From the NCBI RefSeq assembly GCF_002878395.1, contig NC_061114.1, positions 147,813,229-147,877,228 on the forward strand: DNA of 64,000 bases, in the 5' to 3' direction. Positions 36,250 to 48,911 of this stretch are shown piece by piece (position 1 is the first letter of the stretch; each line of letters starts with the position of its first letter). The DNA is from Capsicum annuum. Lineage: Eukaryota > Streptophyta > Magnoliopsida > Solanales > Solanaceae. A program made the translations under genes and the position numbers. Below the pieces are notes generated by a model. The model saw only the letters and a program-made list of their open reading frames with translations, did not search any database and had not been told where the DNA came from.

Positions 36250-36579
36250 AGCACCTGGAGACATAGTGATACCCTAATTCAATTTGATCTTGAATTTAAC
36301 AAAACTTTGAGAGAAAACCAAAGGGTGGATAGACAAGGAGTTCACGATCAAGGAGCTCTACTTGAAGAGGTTCATGATGACACATCAGTTTTAAATTAGC
36401 CACTCTAGCATGACATTTAGCAGATTGTAGAATAGGTCACTTCTCAACTAATGGCTGAGAAAATGCTATACAAGAAACTTCAAGATTAGCAGCATGGAAA
36501 GAAAGAGCTAGACTAGAAGAGGCATATTATCTAGCTATACTTGATGTGAGGGATAACCTAAGAAGTGACATAGGATAAC
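36250..36579 (+). pseudogene. gag: Remnant of the start of an Athila/Tat-like gag
   Basis: DTLIQFDLEFNKTL, VDRQGVHDQGALLEEVHDD and similar stretches (about 36265-36390) lie where gag should begin after the primer site. It is cut off at 36580 by a minus-strand LTR. The assignment rests mostly on position; sequence support is weak. Confidence 0.35.
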
Positions 36580-39500
36580 TGTTATGACCCAATTCGTATG
36601 TCATGATGTCACATATAAAACCCACATGTAGGAAAGCCAACACGTAACCCAGAGCTAAAGCAATGGGTTACTTTGGTAGATACACCCAACATGAGCAAAA
36701 ATATACAAAACACAAGTATAGAAAACAATGTTACATTAACTAAAATGATCTAAATATGAATACAAATGCTACGACCTAGTAAAATTAGTACAAGCATATA
36801 TAAGTATGAAAATAGTAATACAACCCAAATATGTCTAAAATAGTTAATACTAAATACTGAATAAAGATAGATGGAAATGGGCGAATCAAAACTCCAAGAG
36901 CTTACCCTATCTCTGAAAGATAAGGAATGCATGATCACAACTCAATGATGGCCACTAGTACTTGGGTCTACAAAAAAATGCACAGAAGCATACTATGAGT
37001 ACAAAAAAAATAGGTAATCAGTAGCCATCATTGGCCAACTGAGCAAAATCGTGATATAGAATTTATATAAAAGATAATATGAGTCAAGGTACAAAATCAA
37101 AACAGAATCAGTACATCATTATTGTATATAATAAATAATGAACTAGAACAAAAATACAACATATCAAACCAATACATGAAAAAGTAAATGGTCCAAAAGC
37201 CTACAACAATAGTAGTACCATCAAAATCGCATACATACCAAGTCATCATACACGTATCCATCAAAGTATAACATAAAAGAACTTGCCATGGCATCCCATA
37301 CCATCGGGGAGTACACCCAACAGAACAAAATGCAAAGAAACTATCTTGATTTCGCATACTACCAGAGAGTATACCAAAGAATCAATTCATCAAGGTGTAC
37401 AAACATATAACCAACCAACATTATCCATGGTTTACTACAATTCACATCAAGTCATTTGCCAATATTCACATTAATCATCAATTACAACAATGGAAGCCAC
37501 ACATACGAAAGTAGTCATAACCATAGTCCTATATCCATGCAAGTCCCATAATCCTCAATTACCATATTTTAACTTAGCAAGGTTCACCAACTAGCACTCT
37601 AGATTTCTAATCATCATATAACATAGATACTCTAGATAAAACTAGTTACAACATAGCTCGTTTTACTAAGACATATTCCTTAATTAACCCATTTTACCAA
37701 GAATAATATACCTGCTAGGTGAATCCTTAAATCTACACAAAATTCCACTTACTGATTCATTTTAACTCTTTATTAGGCATATTTTACTTATACTTACCAT
37801 TTAATATAAAAATAAGCCACACCGCCTAAAAAGTAATTAGTACAAGAGATCTATATCTAACATCGCAAGAATAACATCATCCCCTCAAGACATATACAGA
37901 TATAATTAAATAAGTACATAAATATGCATAAAAATATATATATTTACCACACAAAGCATCATTATATCCTTCAAATATACCAGGAATGATCATACCTTCA
38001 ATATAGCCTTCGAACATTTCGACCATAATTAAATTATTAATATATCTTGTAGATATACTTGGGCATAGTCATATAATCAATATATCATACGAATTTTCTA
38101 AGAATTATTATATCATCAATAAATCCTCCAGATTACTCGGGCATCATCATAAAATTAATATATCCTTCAGATTTATGGCGCATCATCATATCATAATATG
38201 TCCTCTAGATTTATAGGGCATCATAATATCATCAATATATACATATATGTAGCCAAATCAACAACAAGTATAAACCCCACAAAAATAAAATATAAGATAA
38301 GTAAAGAAAGATAAGTCATGATACCTTATAATTTACTATCTGTTCATAATAAAAATAGGTTCATAAACATACATATTCATATAGCGTGAATACTTAAAAC
38401 ATTTCTGAACTTAGCCATCATATAACCAAGATCATATTCTAAATGTTCAACAGGTGTCTAGGTCACTAGTGAATTCCATAATCAAAGCTTAAGGCAGTTC
38501 AAGTCCTGCTTCTAATATCCCAAATTAACTCATCAATTTTAACTTCTACCCCAAAATAGACTAAGTCATCTAATTCTTGCAAAGTATGTAAGGCAATTTC
38601 ACAACTTGACTTATCTAAGGTCATCTTACTCTTTTTATGAGTGAACATGGTTAATCCTATCTAACTAGAACAACAAGAGCATTCTTATTCTATTTATGAG
38701 AAAACAAGTTCAACTAACAAACGTTCTAGTCAATAAGTCAAGAATCACACTTAATGAGTTCAATAGCCTAAAGAAACTCGATCTTTTTCATTAAATAAGA
38801 AAGATTTCAGCAATCCTTATCAAGAAAGGGGATAAACTAATCCGAAAAATTACCATCTATCATTCCAGCAACCAAAACCAATCACAATCTTAGAAAGATA
38901 TCAAAGTCATTCTCCAATAAAGTTCAATCTAACAAAAGTAACCTAACCTACCTCAATTTCAAATATAGTTCACTAACTAATAATCTTTGTTTTCCCTTTC
39001 TTCAAAGCTTTTTCAAGGACCCATACTATAAAAAATATAATCTATGCATTTATACTAGAATGTAAACACCCATATAGCACATTGTGTTTTAGGAGCATAA
39101 CGACATGGAAAAGCCCCCAAGTGGGTCCCACATATAGAAAACAAGTTTCCAAGACCAACCTAGTGTTCAAATACCATTCTGGAATTATAACCCTTATGAA
39201 ATCGGTACCAATAAACTGTACCCTCAAACCATTTTGTGCTTTGGGTCAAATAATCAAGAATTAAACACTAAAATTAAGGGATTCATACCTTAGATTTGAT
39301 GTTTATCATGAATATGCAAGCTCCCAATCAACACTCAATACTCATTTTAAGGATTACTATCTCTATTAGGATTTTAAAGAGTCAAGAAAGTGGATTCTCA
39401 TCCAAGATGATCATTTAAATAACCCTTCTCAGGCCCTCTACTAAGGGGATCATGCCCATATAATGCCCACAATTATTGCCATCACTATCGTGATAGAGCC

Positions 39501-39715
39501 TATGTGATCGCGGTATCCCTGGCTTACACCACATTGATAGTTGAAACTTTGAATTTTTCAAAGTTTTGGCCAATGCCTTAAGATGCACCCGGAGTCTAAT
39601 ATGATCAAATGGAATATGCAACCATATAAAATTTGACATTCTTGATGCACTAGCAAAGTTGAATATTCTATCTTATGATGTTTCAACCAAATATGGACCC
39701 CACATATAAATTTCC
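36580..39715 (-). repeat. 3' LTR of a minus-strand chromovirus (family 7, about 3.1 kb)
   Basis: The left end TGTTATGACCC gives GGGTCATAACA on the minus strand, an LTR 3' end. The right end is set only by where integrase sequence stops. The GCACCCGGAGTCTAATATGATC stretch near 39585 belongs to a type common near the 5' edge of such LTRs. It contains the tandem repeats at 37960-38250. Confidence 0.55.
37960..38250. repeat. Degenerate tandem repeat of about 55 bp
   Basis: Five or so variants of ATCATCATA...AATATATCCTTCAGATTTA follow one another (for example near 38045, 38105, 38155 and 38205). They are AT-rich and lie inside the LTR. Confidence 0.6.
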
Positions 39716-39877
39716 AATTTATCAACTTTCCAACCAATATACTTTTGTAGCATAGACACGTAGAAAACCAGATGAACAATAGGAAAATCTATACGCTAGG
39801 CTAACTTATAAGACACCTCACCAACTGTGTGGAGAATCTCAAAAGGATTTATATATCAACAACTGATCTTACCTTTT
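39716..39877 (-). pseudogene. pol: Integrase C-terminus of a minus-strand chromovirus
   Basis: The minus strand reads NPFEILHTVGEVSYKLA, one stop, then RIDFPIVHLVFYVSMLQKYI in one frame, the GPF/Y-type end of chromovirus integrase (PVFHVSMLKK motif). The upstream part of this integrase is cut at 39877/39878 by the plus-strand LTR. No chromodomain follows. Confidence 0.75.
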
Positions 39878-42458
39878 TGAAACACCCTAGTTTTGGGACC
39901 CTTTAGAAAGTTTTCTAGATTTCACGATTCTGGAAAACATATGAATGATGGGTAGAATTCATATAATAGGGTACGAGTGGTATGCCTTAGTCGTATGCTG
40001 GCCAGTGTTAGTTGGTGGGTTTATTTTTTTTCTAGAACTGGTATGACTTGGGTTGGTACAAGTGGTATGGTTGGATATAGGTCGTTTGGTTTAGATTTTT
40101 CATTCACTTAATCTAAGAATTAGTAAAATAACTTAGATCTAAGTTTGAGTGGCTCACCATGAGCTGTAATATTGGGTATAAGTTATACCATGGGCTTGTA
40201 TATTAGATAGTAGTCAAACCTATTATGATTCTATTTTGCTAGAGGTATGGGTTAAGGGTGCAAGATGTATACTTAGGTATGACTTGGCTTGGATAAATTC
40301 TATGTTGGATAGTGTTGGGTCTAAGGAGGAGTCCTAGGGTATGAGTGGTGGGTACCACTCGTATTGGAATGTATGACCGATATGGTATATTTGTACTATA
40401 TGATAGGATTTTAATGCAGTTTAAGTGGGGGCAATCTAGATATTTCCCCACATAACCTATTAAGGCTCCATAACATAAAAACAACTTGGGATGTTATTTA
40501 ACCTTGTATTTTATCATTAAACACTTAGAGAACTCTCTTAAACACTCTACGATTCTCTCCAAGGCTCTTGGATAAAGGAAGGCTTAGTTTTCACTAAGGA
40601 AGTCTATTTGGGTCTTGTGTTGGTGATTTCTCTCCATCATCTTTTTCAACTAAGGCAAGATACTCCTCCCTCATTGTTAGTTCCAACAGAAGGCATGATT
40701 TATACAATGTTTTCATGGCATGATTATTGTATATTTTAAGATTTTCAAATATGTGTTGGGGTTTTGGTATTAAATGCTTGCTTATAGTTTACCCATGTTT
40801 TAAATAATGTTTTACATTCTTTAACGATGGTTTGGACAATTGGTGTCATGGGAATGGTAAATTAATAATTGGAATTTATTTTTGAAAGGTATGCCCAAAC
40901 ATGGCTTATAAAATTCCTATGATAATGCTTTTACTATATTATTAGATTTTTGATGGAACTATTTTATTGTATGGTTTGGTATTGGATTGCTAAATGGTAT
41001 ATTTAGTTAAAATGGTTTGTAATGCTTAAATTGGTAAGTTTTTTTTTTATCATAGCTATGGTTAATTATAGTTCGTTATGCGGTATAAGGGAAACCCAAG
41101 GTAAACAAGTAAATGAAAATCTTTTGGGGTACATGACACTCCCCTAGAGAACTTAATAATAGAACATTTAGGGGGTACACGGGTTTTCTCCAAGTTTACT
41201 TGATAATGTAATCTATGGGTACATGTTTATCCCTTAATATAAAATGGTTGGCTTAGGGCATTATTTGTAAACTATAGTTGGTATGACAATACAACTACTC
41301 ATAGCCTTAGTTAATAATAATGGTATAATGGTTTGGTTGGATGGAAATTATTTTAATTGGTAAATAGTGCCACGATGTGATTGTTAATTGTGAAATTACC
41401 AGTCCAATCGGCGGACAGAAGAAACTTATATTTATCGATATGAGGGTTTGGTCATAGTGATTATATATGATAATATGAGGTAGGTGGAAAGAATCTAAGT
41501 ACACTGTTCATATGTACCATAGAGAGTAAAGAGTAATCGAGAATATTCTTCTCTTATAGTATCTCTAGTTCGTGCGGCTACACGTATCGGAGGCCTTTCA
41601 GGAGGTTACACTGGACCCTTATAGAAAATGGGTGGTTCTAAGATGGTTGAGCTACACATACCCAGGTTAATGATTTTAAAGACATGCTAAATCTGATTGT
41701 CTTTCCCGATGGATATACGTATGTATGGTTTTGTGCATATAGTTGGTTTACTTGATTTTACTAAATGACATCATCTTATCCTTATCCTAAGTACTTATTA
41801 TATTTCACCCTCTAACCCATCCTTGGGTGGCTATATCACAACATGATACAGGAGTAGACCATTCTACTCTTTCTCCTTAGTGATAGAATTTTAGGATGAG
41901 CTACTATATTGTAGTGGTGATCTTCCATAGTCTAGAAGGATCTATTTCATATTCATGGATGTTTTTATATACTTTTTGTAATATATAGATATTGATCTTT
42001 GCTATGGTTTGGGGCATGTCCCACCCGGATATTGTTTTTCTTTTTGTTTGAGGCTTTTGTAGAACTACTATGAGTTGGTATAGATGGATTGATATTGGTT
42101 TCAACTGTAGTATTGACATTGTTATTGGGGATGATACTATTGGACTAAATTTCACACTGTTCCATCCTTTTATTTTATGTTAGGGAAGATGGTTTGGTTA
42201 TTATTTTTTTTATATTTATGGCTTTTGTCTTGGTATGGTTATTAGTCGGGTTTGGACGGTTGGACTCATTTGGGTTGGTCATGGATATAGATCAATCCCA
42301 GAGTCTAAATTTTTATAGAAATGGTTCTTGTTATATGTTTAGAATTCATCCAACTCAGGTAAGCATTTGGATGGTCAGGTAGGGTAACGAGGGTGGTCCT
42401 CATTCCTAGTTGGACTTGGTATGCCCATTATGATAAGAACCTGAGTTGGGTCATTTCA
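39878..42458 (+). repeat. 5' LTR of host C, family 2 (2581 bp)
   Basis: TGAAACACCC and GGGTCATTTCA ends, with a primer-site remnant directly after. It shares the AGTTCGTGCGGCTACACG and CCAGGTTAATGATTT blocks with 25900-26000 and, reversed, with 33240-33330. Confidence 0.8.
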
Positions 42459-42460
42459 AG

Positions 42461-42473
42461 TTTGTATCAAAAC
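42461..42473 (+). promoter_or_regulatory. Decayed tRNA-Met primer-binding site
   Basis: TTTGTATCAAAAC against TTGGTATCAGAGC: three changes. It is positioned two bases after the LTR. Confidence 0.7.
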
Positions 42474-42664
42474 ATTAGGTTCTTGATCAATTAGGAGTGC
42501 ATAATGATGTGTTGAGTAGAGTATCTTTTATGGTGCGTGTAGCACATCACACTTATAAGGGAGAGGCTACAAGGCATTTAGGAATGTTTCACTTTCTTGG
42601 TATTTTACTTTCAAGCATTAAGTTCTAAGGTCATTTCTAATCCTTGATTATTGCTTTTTCGCTC

Positions 42665-43730
42665 ATGCCTCGATGATATGAGATGTAAGGTAACTCTTCT
42701 ATCCCTACTGGGGATAATATTTAGGGGGTCGCACTACTCAGGAGATCCATACTCGGTCTAGGGGTCTAGTCCCTGATATCTTTGGAGTTCCATTGGTTGC
42801 TACTACTACTATTCCTCTTTAGGGTGAGGTGACTAATGCAGAATTTTGATAATCAATTCATGTTATTGCTCAGTTGGTTTTGGCTCAGGCTTAGTGGTAT
42901 ACATCTGGTATTTCATTCATTAAGGCCACAAGGATTGGCCAGTTTATGAAGATGAATCCTCTTACTTTTACTAGTATGAAATTAGAGGAGGATCCTCAGG
43001 ATTTCTTGGATAAAATGGAATAAATCTTCAGGGTGATGAAAAGTGAGGAATGTGGAAGGGGTAAATTCTGCTGCTTACTAGATTAAGGATGTGACATACC
43101 ATTGGTACGAAGAATGGGATAGGGTAAGAGGTGATGTTGAGGAGTCAACTTTGTGGGAGTCTTTCTTTAATGCTTTTTGGACCATTTTATTCTTCAGGAG
43201 TTGAGGGATATGAAAGTAGAGGAGTTTGTTAATTTAAGGTAAGGGAAAATGTCTGTCAAGGAATTCTTAAATTTTTATCAATTGGCAAGGTATGCTCTAA
43301 ATATGGTGTCAAATATGCAGGTAAAGATGAGAAATTTCACTTCTGGACTGTCTCAAGAGTTGATCCCTAAAATAAAGACTATATTTCTAATCAAGGATAT
43401 GGATATTTCTAGGTTGGTTATATATAAGCAACAGGTGGAGAAAGAAAAAAGAAAGTGGACAGAGTTTAGGGAAAGCTAGTGTAGGAAGTTTATGCTATCT
43501 AAATAGGGTGGTGCTTACCAACAAGTTGGTCGGGATGGCGGTAGGTGGCGAATGAAGAATTGGGGCACTTCTGGTTCCTTTTCTATATCTAGTGCTACTT
43601 ACCAAAAATAGTCGGGTCATTGGCATCAATAGGGTGGCGATAATTTCCTGGCACAGGGTCCCTAATCTCATGCAAGTGGGGCTCAGTCGACCTTATTATG
43701 TCCTCCTTGTCAGTTTGTGGTTGGTTGCAA
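42665..43730 (+). pseudogene. gag: Decayed gag (host C)
   Basis: It starts at ATGCCTCG (42665), as gag of this group usually does (MPPR-like). RIGQFMKMNPLTFTSM and EEDPQDFLDKME*IFRVM (about 42930-43040; the stop is TAA in place of CAA) match the gag core. ELRDMKVEEFVNLR (about 43197-43240) and MSVKEFLNFYQLARYALNMV (43249-43308) match the YxxxFxxLxRYAP region. A 76-codon section at 43249-43479 is open. The zinc knuckle region (about 43690-43800) retains CPPC and GCKEV but is scrambled. Confidence 0.8.
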
Positions 43731-43919
43731 AGAGGTTTCTATGATAATGGGAGGGAGAAGTGTTTCAAATATAGTTAACCATGCAATATTCTTAGAAGTT
43801 GTTGGATTGTTATGGGTGATTCGAGAGCGAGTAAGGCTCCAGCTGCCTTATCTTCTGCTCCTGTACCAAAGGGTGCGACTTCTGCATCTGTTTCTATTTT
43901 TGTTACTGGCGCTGGTTGA

Positions 43920-44417
43920 AATAGGTTGTATGCTCTTGCTACTCGATGGAATCTGAGGCATCTTTCAATGTCGTAACAGGTACATTACAGCTTTTTTCTA
44001 GTGATGTGTATTGCTTTCTTGATCTAGGGTCTAATCTTTCCTATCACCACATTTGTGGCTGTGTATTTTGGTTTTGATCCCGAGGTTATTTCAGATCTTT
44101 TTTATATTTCTACCCACGCAGGTGACTGTACTATTGCTAAAAGAGTCTATAGGGTGTCTATGGTATCAATTTATATTAGGTAGACTTTGGTGGATTTATT
44201 TGAACTTGATATGGTGGATTTTGGTGTTATTCTAGGGATGGATTGGCACACTTTTGTTACACGTTCTTAGGTTGTAAGACAGGTAAGGTTGTCTTTAGGT
44301 TCCGTGGCGAACCAGTTATTAAATGGGAGGGTGGTTCCCTAGCTCATAGAGGGAGTTTTATTTCTTATCTTAACGCTCAAAGGTTAATCTCTAAAGGATG
44401 TCTCTAGCATTTAGTCC
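43920..44417 (+). pseudogene. pol: Decayed protease (host C)
   Basis: NRLYALATRWNL (about 43924-43958), then the active-site loop LDLGSNLSYHH (about 44020-44053, DLG where relatives have DPG or DSG), THAGDCTIAKRVYRVSMV (about 44113-44165) and LDMVDFGVILGMDW (about 44207-44250). These occur in protease order but in shifting frames. Confidence 0.75.
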
Positions 44418-44770
44418 GTGTTAAAGATTCAAACTCCAAAAGTCCTTTTTTATCATTCGGTTTCGATTGTGAATGAGTTTGCTGAGGTCTTTCTGGATGA
44501 TTTTCCTGGTGTTCCTCTAGATAAGAAGATTGATCTTGGTATTGATTTGGTTTTGGACACTCATACAATATTTATTCCTTCTTATATAATTATTCTAAAT
44601 GAGTTGAGGGAACTCAAGGAGCAGCTTAAGGATCATTTGGATAAGGGTTTCTTCCGTCCTAGTGTCCTCTTGGTGTGCACCGGTTTTATTCGTGCGCAAG
44701 AAGGATGGTTCCCTTCGGATGTGCATTGACTATAGAGAGTTGAATAAGGCAAAACTTAAGAACAAGACAC
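44418..44770 (+). pseudogene. pol: Start of RT (host C), interrupted
   Basis: The open 103-codon frame 44418-44729 contains SIVNEFAEVFLDDFPGVPLD, IDLGIDLVLDTH and [20 protein letters not shown], the protease-RT linker and RT N-terminus. A frameshift near 44680 leads to RKKDG and [10 protein letters not shown] (about 44692-44745). KLKNK is the last piece before the insertion at 44771; RT resumes at 52493. Confidence 0.85.
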
Positions 44771-46551
44771 TGCCAAGTGCACATGCAAGTGTATGTGGTC
44801 TTATCATGTAGTAAAGTGGCCTAATGAAAGCCAAGTATTGACCCCACAGAGACTTTATTTAACAATGATTTGAATTTAGTTCACAGATAAGATTCAATTG
44901 ATGAGAGAATAACAAAAATTGATATTGGAATTTTGTAAACTAAAAATAAAGTAAATAATGCATAAAATAAAATACTTTGAACAAACAGTGGATTAAAGCC
45001 TAGGGTTAAAGCACTTCGCACAATCATACTATGTTATTGAATCTCATTTGTCGATTTGTTTATCTTGGTTGTTGATTCGTAAGGTTAATTGGATGATCAT
45101 CGTTTCCCAATCTCTAATATTTTACCTAATATGGACATTATATCTACATAATTAAGCGGAGAAGTAATAATCTAATTAAATTACTTAAAGCTATCATCCT
45201 ACGTTAGAATCAAGTAAGGCATCCAAGTACATCTCCGTCCTAGACGTTAAGTATAATTCTTTATTTTATAAAAGAATAAAAACCAAAACACTGTTTATTC
45301 CAATGTTCTATATCCCTATTCTCTCTCCCGAGATCAAAAGGTCAACAATATATGTATTTTACGGGTGATCAATCTATAAAATAATTTAAACAAGAATAAA
45401 CAAACAATCAAAATTAATTGAATTTAATCAAAAATAATAGTACTCATGTTCTTGACTTTAACCCCAAAAACAGAATTTTTAGCCATTAATATTCATAATC
45501 ATGATTCATATTACTGAATACATGATATGAATAGTTAAAGAATAACTAAAGAATAGAAAAACCTAAAAATAATGTGTGCAGCCTCCACTGAACTTGTCCC
45601 AGCCGTCTTCACCGAATTGACCAAGCAAATTAATGTTGTCGAAATCCTTATGTAATGAAATAATCAAAGTGTCCAGGTCTTAATAAACTTTGGTCAATCT
45701 ATCCACCACATTTTTATCCTTTTCCTAACTAAATATATATGTGCAATAAACTCCTCAGGTAAAAGGGATAATGAGGTTGGCACGTGGATCAAGATATTCC
45801 TACTAGCCGCCTAAAATTATGTCCCAATTAATTACAATTATCCTGGTCAAAGATCGTGTCAGAAACATTTAAATTGTCCATTTTTTGAACACCCAATCTC
45901 TATGAAATACTCAATGTGTTTTCTGTCGACGTGATGCGATGATATCTCATTGACTGACTTGAATTTACGTCTAAATATTTGGTTAAGTGTTTGACGTACC
46001 TTTTTTTTTCCAAGTCTTTTGTAGTATATTTTTACTGCATTTCGACATTTATATCGTCAATATATCACCATATTCAGTGCATAAATCTTCCTATAATATC
46101 AAACAACATAAATTAAAGATCGAAACAACACAATTTTCTCAACGATGAATCAAAACAAGAGTTAAGATAAGACAAATTAACAATAATCTTCCACATATTA
46201 TTCAGACTATAGTTTTAATCAAATTGATCGTTGCACATTAAAAATAGTTATTTGACTCATACTTACACATTTAAATCATTTGTAACAAATTAAACACATT
46301 AGAATACTATGAAGCCAACTAGACACATACCTAGCTCAAGCTAGTAAACCTAGTTTTCCGGGTTGAACTCTAAATGACTCAATTAAGCATAAACTAGTTT
46401 GAAATATACTTTGAACATTATAATCACACACCTGAACATTTAAATGCTTATTTATATCAATATTAACATGTTAAGCACTCAAATTACTCTCAAAAAAAGG
46501 TGAAATAAGCTAGAATAATGACAACAAAGTGTATAAAGTCACCTCAATTCA
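44771..46551 (-). repeat. 3' LTR of the gag-protease element (1781 bp)
   Basis: TG at 44771 and CA at 46551. It is collinear with 50697-52492, for example TAAAGTGGCCTAATGAAAGCC near each left end and GAACTTGTCC near the middle. About 85% alike by eye. Confidence 0.85.
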
Positions 46552-46566
46552 TTACCCCACACTTAA
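46552..46566 (-). promoter_or_regulatory. Polypurine tract, Athila/Tat type
   Basis: The minus strand reads TTAAGTGTGGGGTAAT at the inner edge of the 3' LTR. AAGTGTGGGG is characteristic of Athila/Tat elements. Confidence 0.75.
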
Positions 46567-48333
46567 TCCCTTGTTCGTCCTCAAACAACTCTTTACTCTA
46601 TACATAAATTGCTAGGTGATGCTACACTTCTACTAAATGCAAAACACTCAAGCTCGTACTATAATGACTAAATAGAATAAAAATTTCTACCCAAAGCATG
46701 TTACTTACACAGTTGAATGCTCATGAAGACTACTCCAAAACATCCTAGCTTGAAGAATTGACCCACCTAAGTGGCAAACTCATGCTTATCCTTCAATCAA
46801 GGACGTCATACAAACTACCCACATTCATGAAACATGTGTCCTTCACCATAAGAGAGTTACCCATAATCACTCTAAATAATGCAATGCCTAACACAATGGG
46901 TACAAGAATCAAATTACGCTCACTCTTACTAAGAATTCACAAGTTACACTTATTGTACTATAAGATTGCCCTTAGTGTAATGCTCCACTAATATCAGAGT
47001 TTAAAGCTTAGGATCAATTAGGAACTATTTGGGAATAATGACTAACCTCTCTAAGTGCATTAATACATCACTTTTTATATTTAAAACTAATCTTCAACAA
47101 CCCAATTATACATTATCCTTCCACCCATACCTTTTGTTTTTATCCCATCTCTTTTAAGCATTTTCACAAACACTTGGTGGACACATAGTTTACTACAACA
47201 GGACTAAATTTTTCTCTCTTTTTTTAACAATCATGGAAATCTTTTTAGCATAAATTATATCACAACCATCCACCACACATAAATTATACAACACCAATAA
47301 CCATTACCTTGGGGCATCAAATTTACCCTTTTCTTTTTTAATTTCTTAAACTCCTTACTAATTATTTTTCAATTAAAGCACTTTGGATCAAATAAAGGAT
47401 TACGCTACTTATGCGGCTACCAAAGAAAATAAGCTAAAGGATCAATAGGGGTGAACTAGGATTATGCAAAAGCATAGGACAAATATAAGGTATAAAGCAA
47501 GGCTATCAAAGAAATGCATATATTATCTCCTAAAATCACATTCTTTATTTCGCTTCACACACACATCGGGAAAGTTTAAGGAATCACATGCAATAAGTAA
47601 GATACAAAATACCTCACATGCACACGGCACATGCTCAATAAAATAGGATCATCATAGGCTCCTAGCCAAACAATAGCATAAATTCATAATTAAGCCAACA
47701 AATACAGGAGTCTTAAACTAGAGTGTACAAGTCTCAAAAATATTAATTCACTCATTTAACGTGCTTTTACAAAACAAAACACTTACACCATGCAATCAAA
47801 AATAGCACCAACTAAATTATCTTACACAAAAATTTTAAATTGAGCAAAAATTTGGGAATTTTCCCACCTCACACTAAAGAATCTACTTTGTCCCCAAAGT
47901 AAATTTCAAAGGTAGGAGATAGAAATACTCCCTAAGGAATCTTGGCCTATCTAGTAGCATCATTACAAATAATTGAGATCCATGGGACCCCACACTTAGT
48001 CTTTACCATGCTTATTAGCTTTAAATTTGTGGTACTCAGACTTCTCATTAACCCATGACTCAACTAAAAACAAAAACTACATGAAATAAAAATTAAAAAA
48101 AAACTAAAAAGAAAACATACATAATTAACTTAGGTTACCTTGCAAGCAGCGCCTTATTTAGTGTCGCGACATAACCCATATCAACTTAACCATATTCCTT
48201 CACCCTTTTACTCTCTTCTAGGAGCTATTTTTTCATTTATTTATGATCTCTTGAGTTTTCACTCTCAAGGTCAACGTCTCTCTTAACATTAACCTTAAAT
48301 ATTTTTGGAAACAACGATTTTATCTCAAGCCAT
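46567..48333 (-). other. Non-coding spacer where pol would be
   Basis: About 1.77 kb between protease and the polypurine tract. No RT or integrase motif was found on either strand. It is AT-rich with short frames only. Confidence 0.5.
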
Positions 48334-48911
48334 TCAATCAGGTAATCTGAAGAGGTCTTTTGGTTGATTAATTATCCTACACTTATCCCTTTCAACAACA
48401 TTGATCACACATAAATATTTAATTTGGGCCATTACATTGGGTGCTTTGTAAACCTCAAATACTACATCTTTATCATCTACCATCATCTTAAGCGTGCCTT
48501 CTCTAACATCCATCAAGGCCCCTCCAATTGATAGGAATAAACGCCCTAAAATGATTGATACCTATTCAAATGCCTCAAAATCACTAACAATAGAGTAAGC
48601 AGATATAATGAATTCACCAACCTTAATGAGGCCATCCTCAATTATTCAATCGGGATGCATAAATGTCCCATCTGCCATCTGCAACCCCATGATGGCCTAT
48701 CTCGGTTCTCCAAGCCCAATGTTTTAAGTAGTGATAGGAGAATTAAATTTACTTTTTCCCCTAAATCACTTAGTGCATGGACCACTTTACTCCCAATTTG
48801 AATAGGGATAGAAAACTTCCCCTGATCTTTCAATTTCTTAGGGACACTTTGTGTCATCATAGCACTGCACTCTTTAGTGAGTGTTATTACTCCCGCAGCA
48901 TGTAGTTTCAC
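48334..48911 (-). pseudogene. Protease-like domain of the gag-protease element
   Basis: The minus strand has GVITLTKECSAMM, PKKLKDQGKFSIPIQIGS, then ALSDLGEKVNLILLSLLKTL (48911-48720). This is the Athila/Tat retropepsin pattern LCDLGASINLMPLS, with the catalytic Asp of DLG kept. QMADGTFMHPD and VGEFIISAYSIVSDFEAFE lead to MMDVREGTLKMMVDDKDVVF (48516-48455), its C-terminus. Frames shift twice and stops occur. Confidence 0.8.

Noticed and set aside
37097..37474. Opposing frames of 63-86 codons
   Set aside because: Both sit inside a minus-strand LTR without any domain; AT-rich chance frames.
46758..46991. 77-codon plus-strand frame in the gag-protease element
   Set aside because: It is antisense to the element, lies in the non-coding spacer and has no motif.
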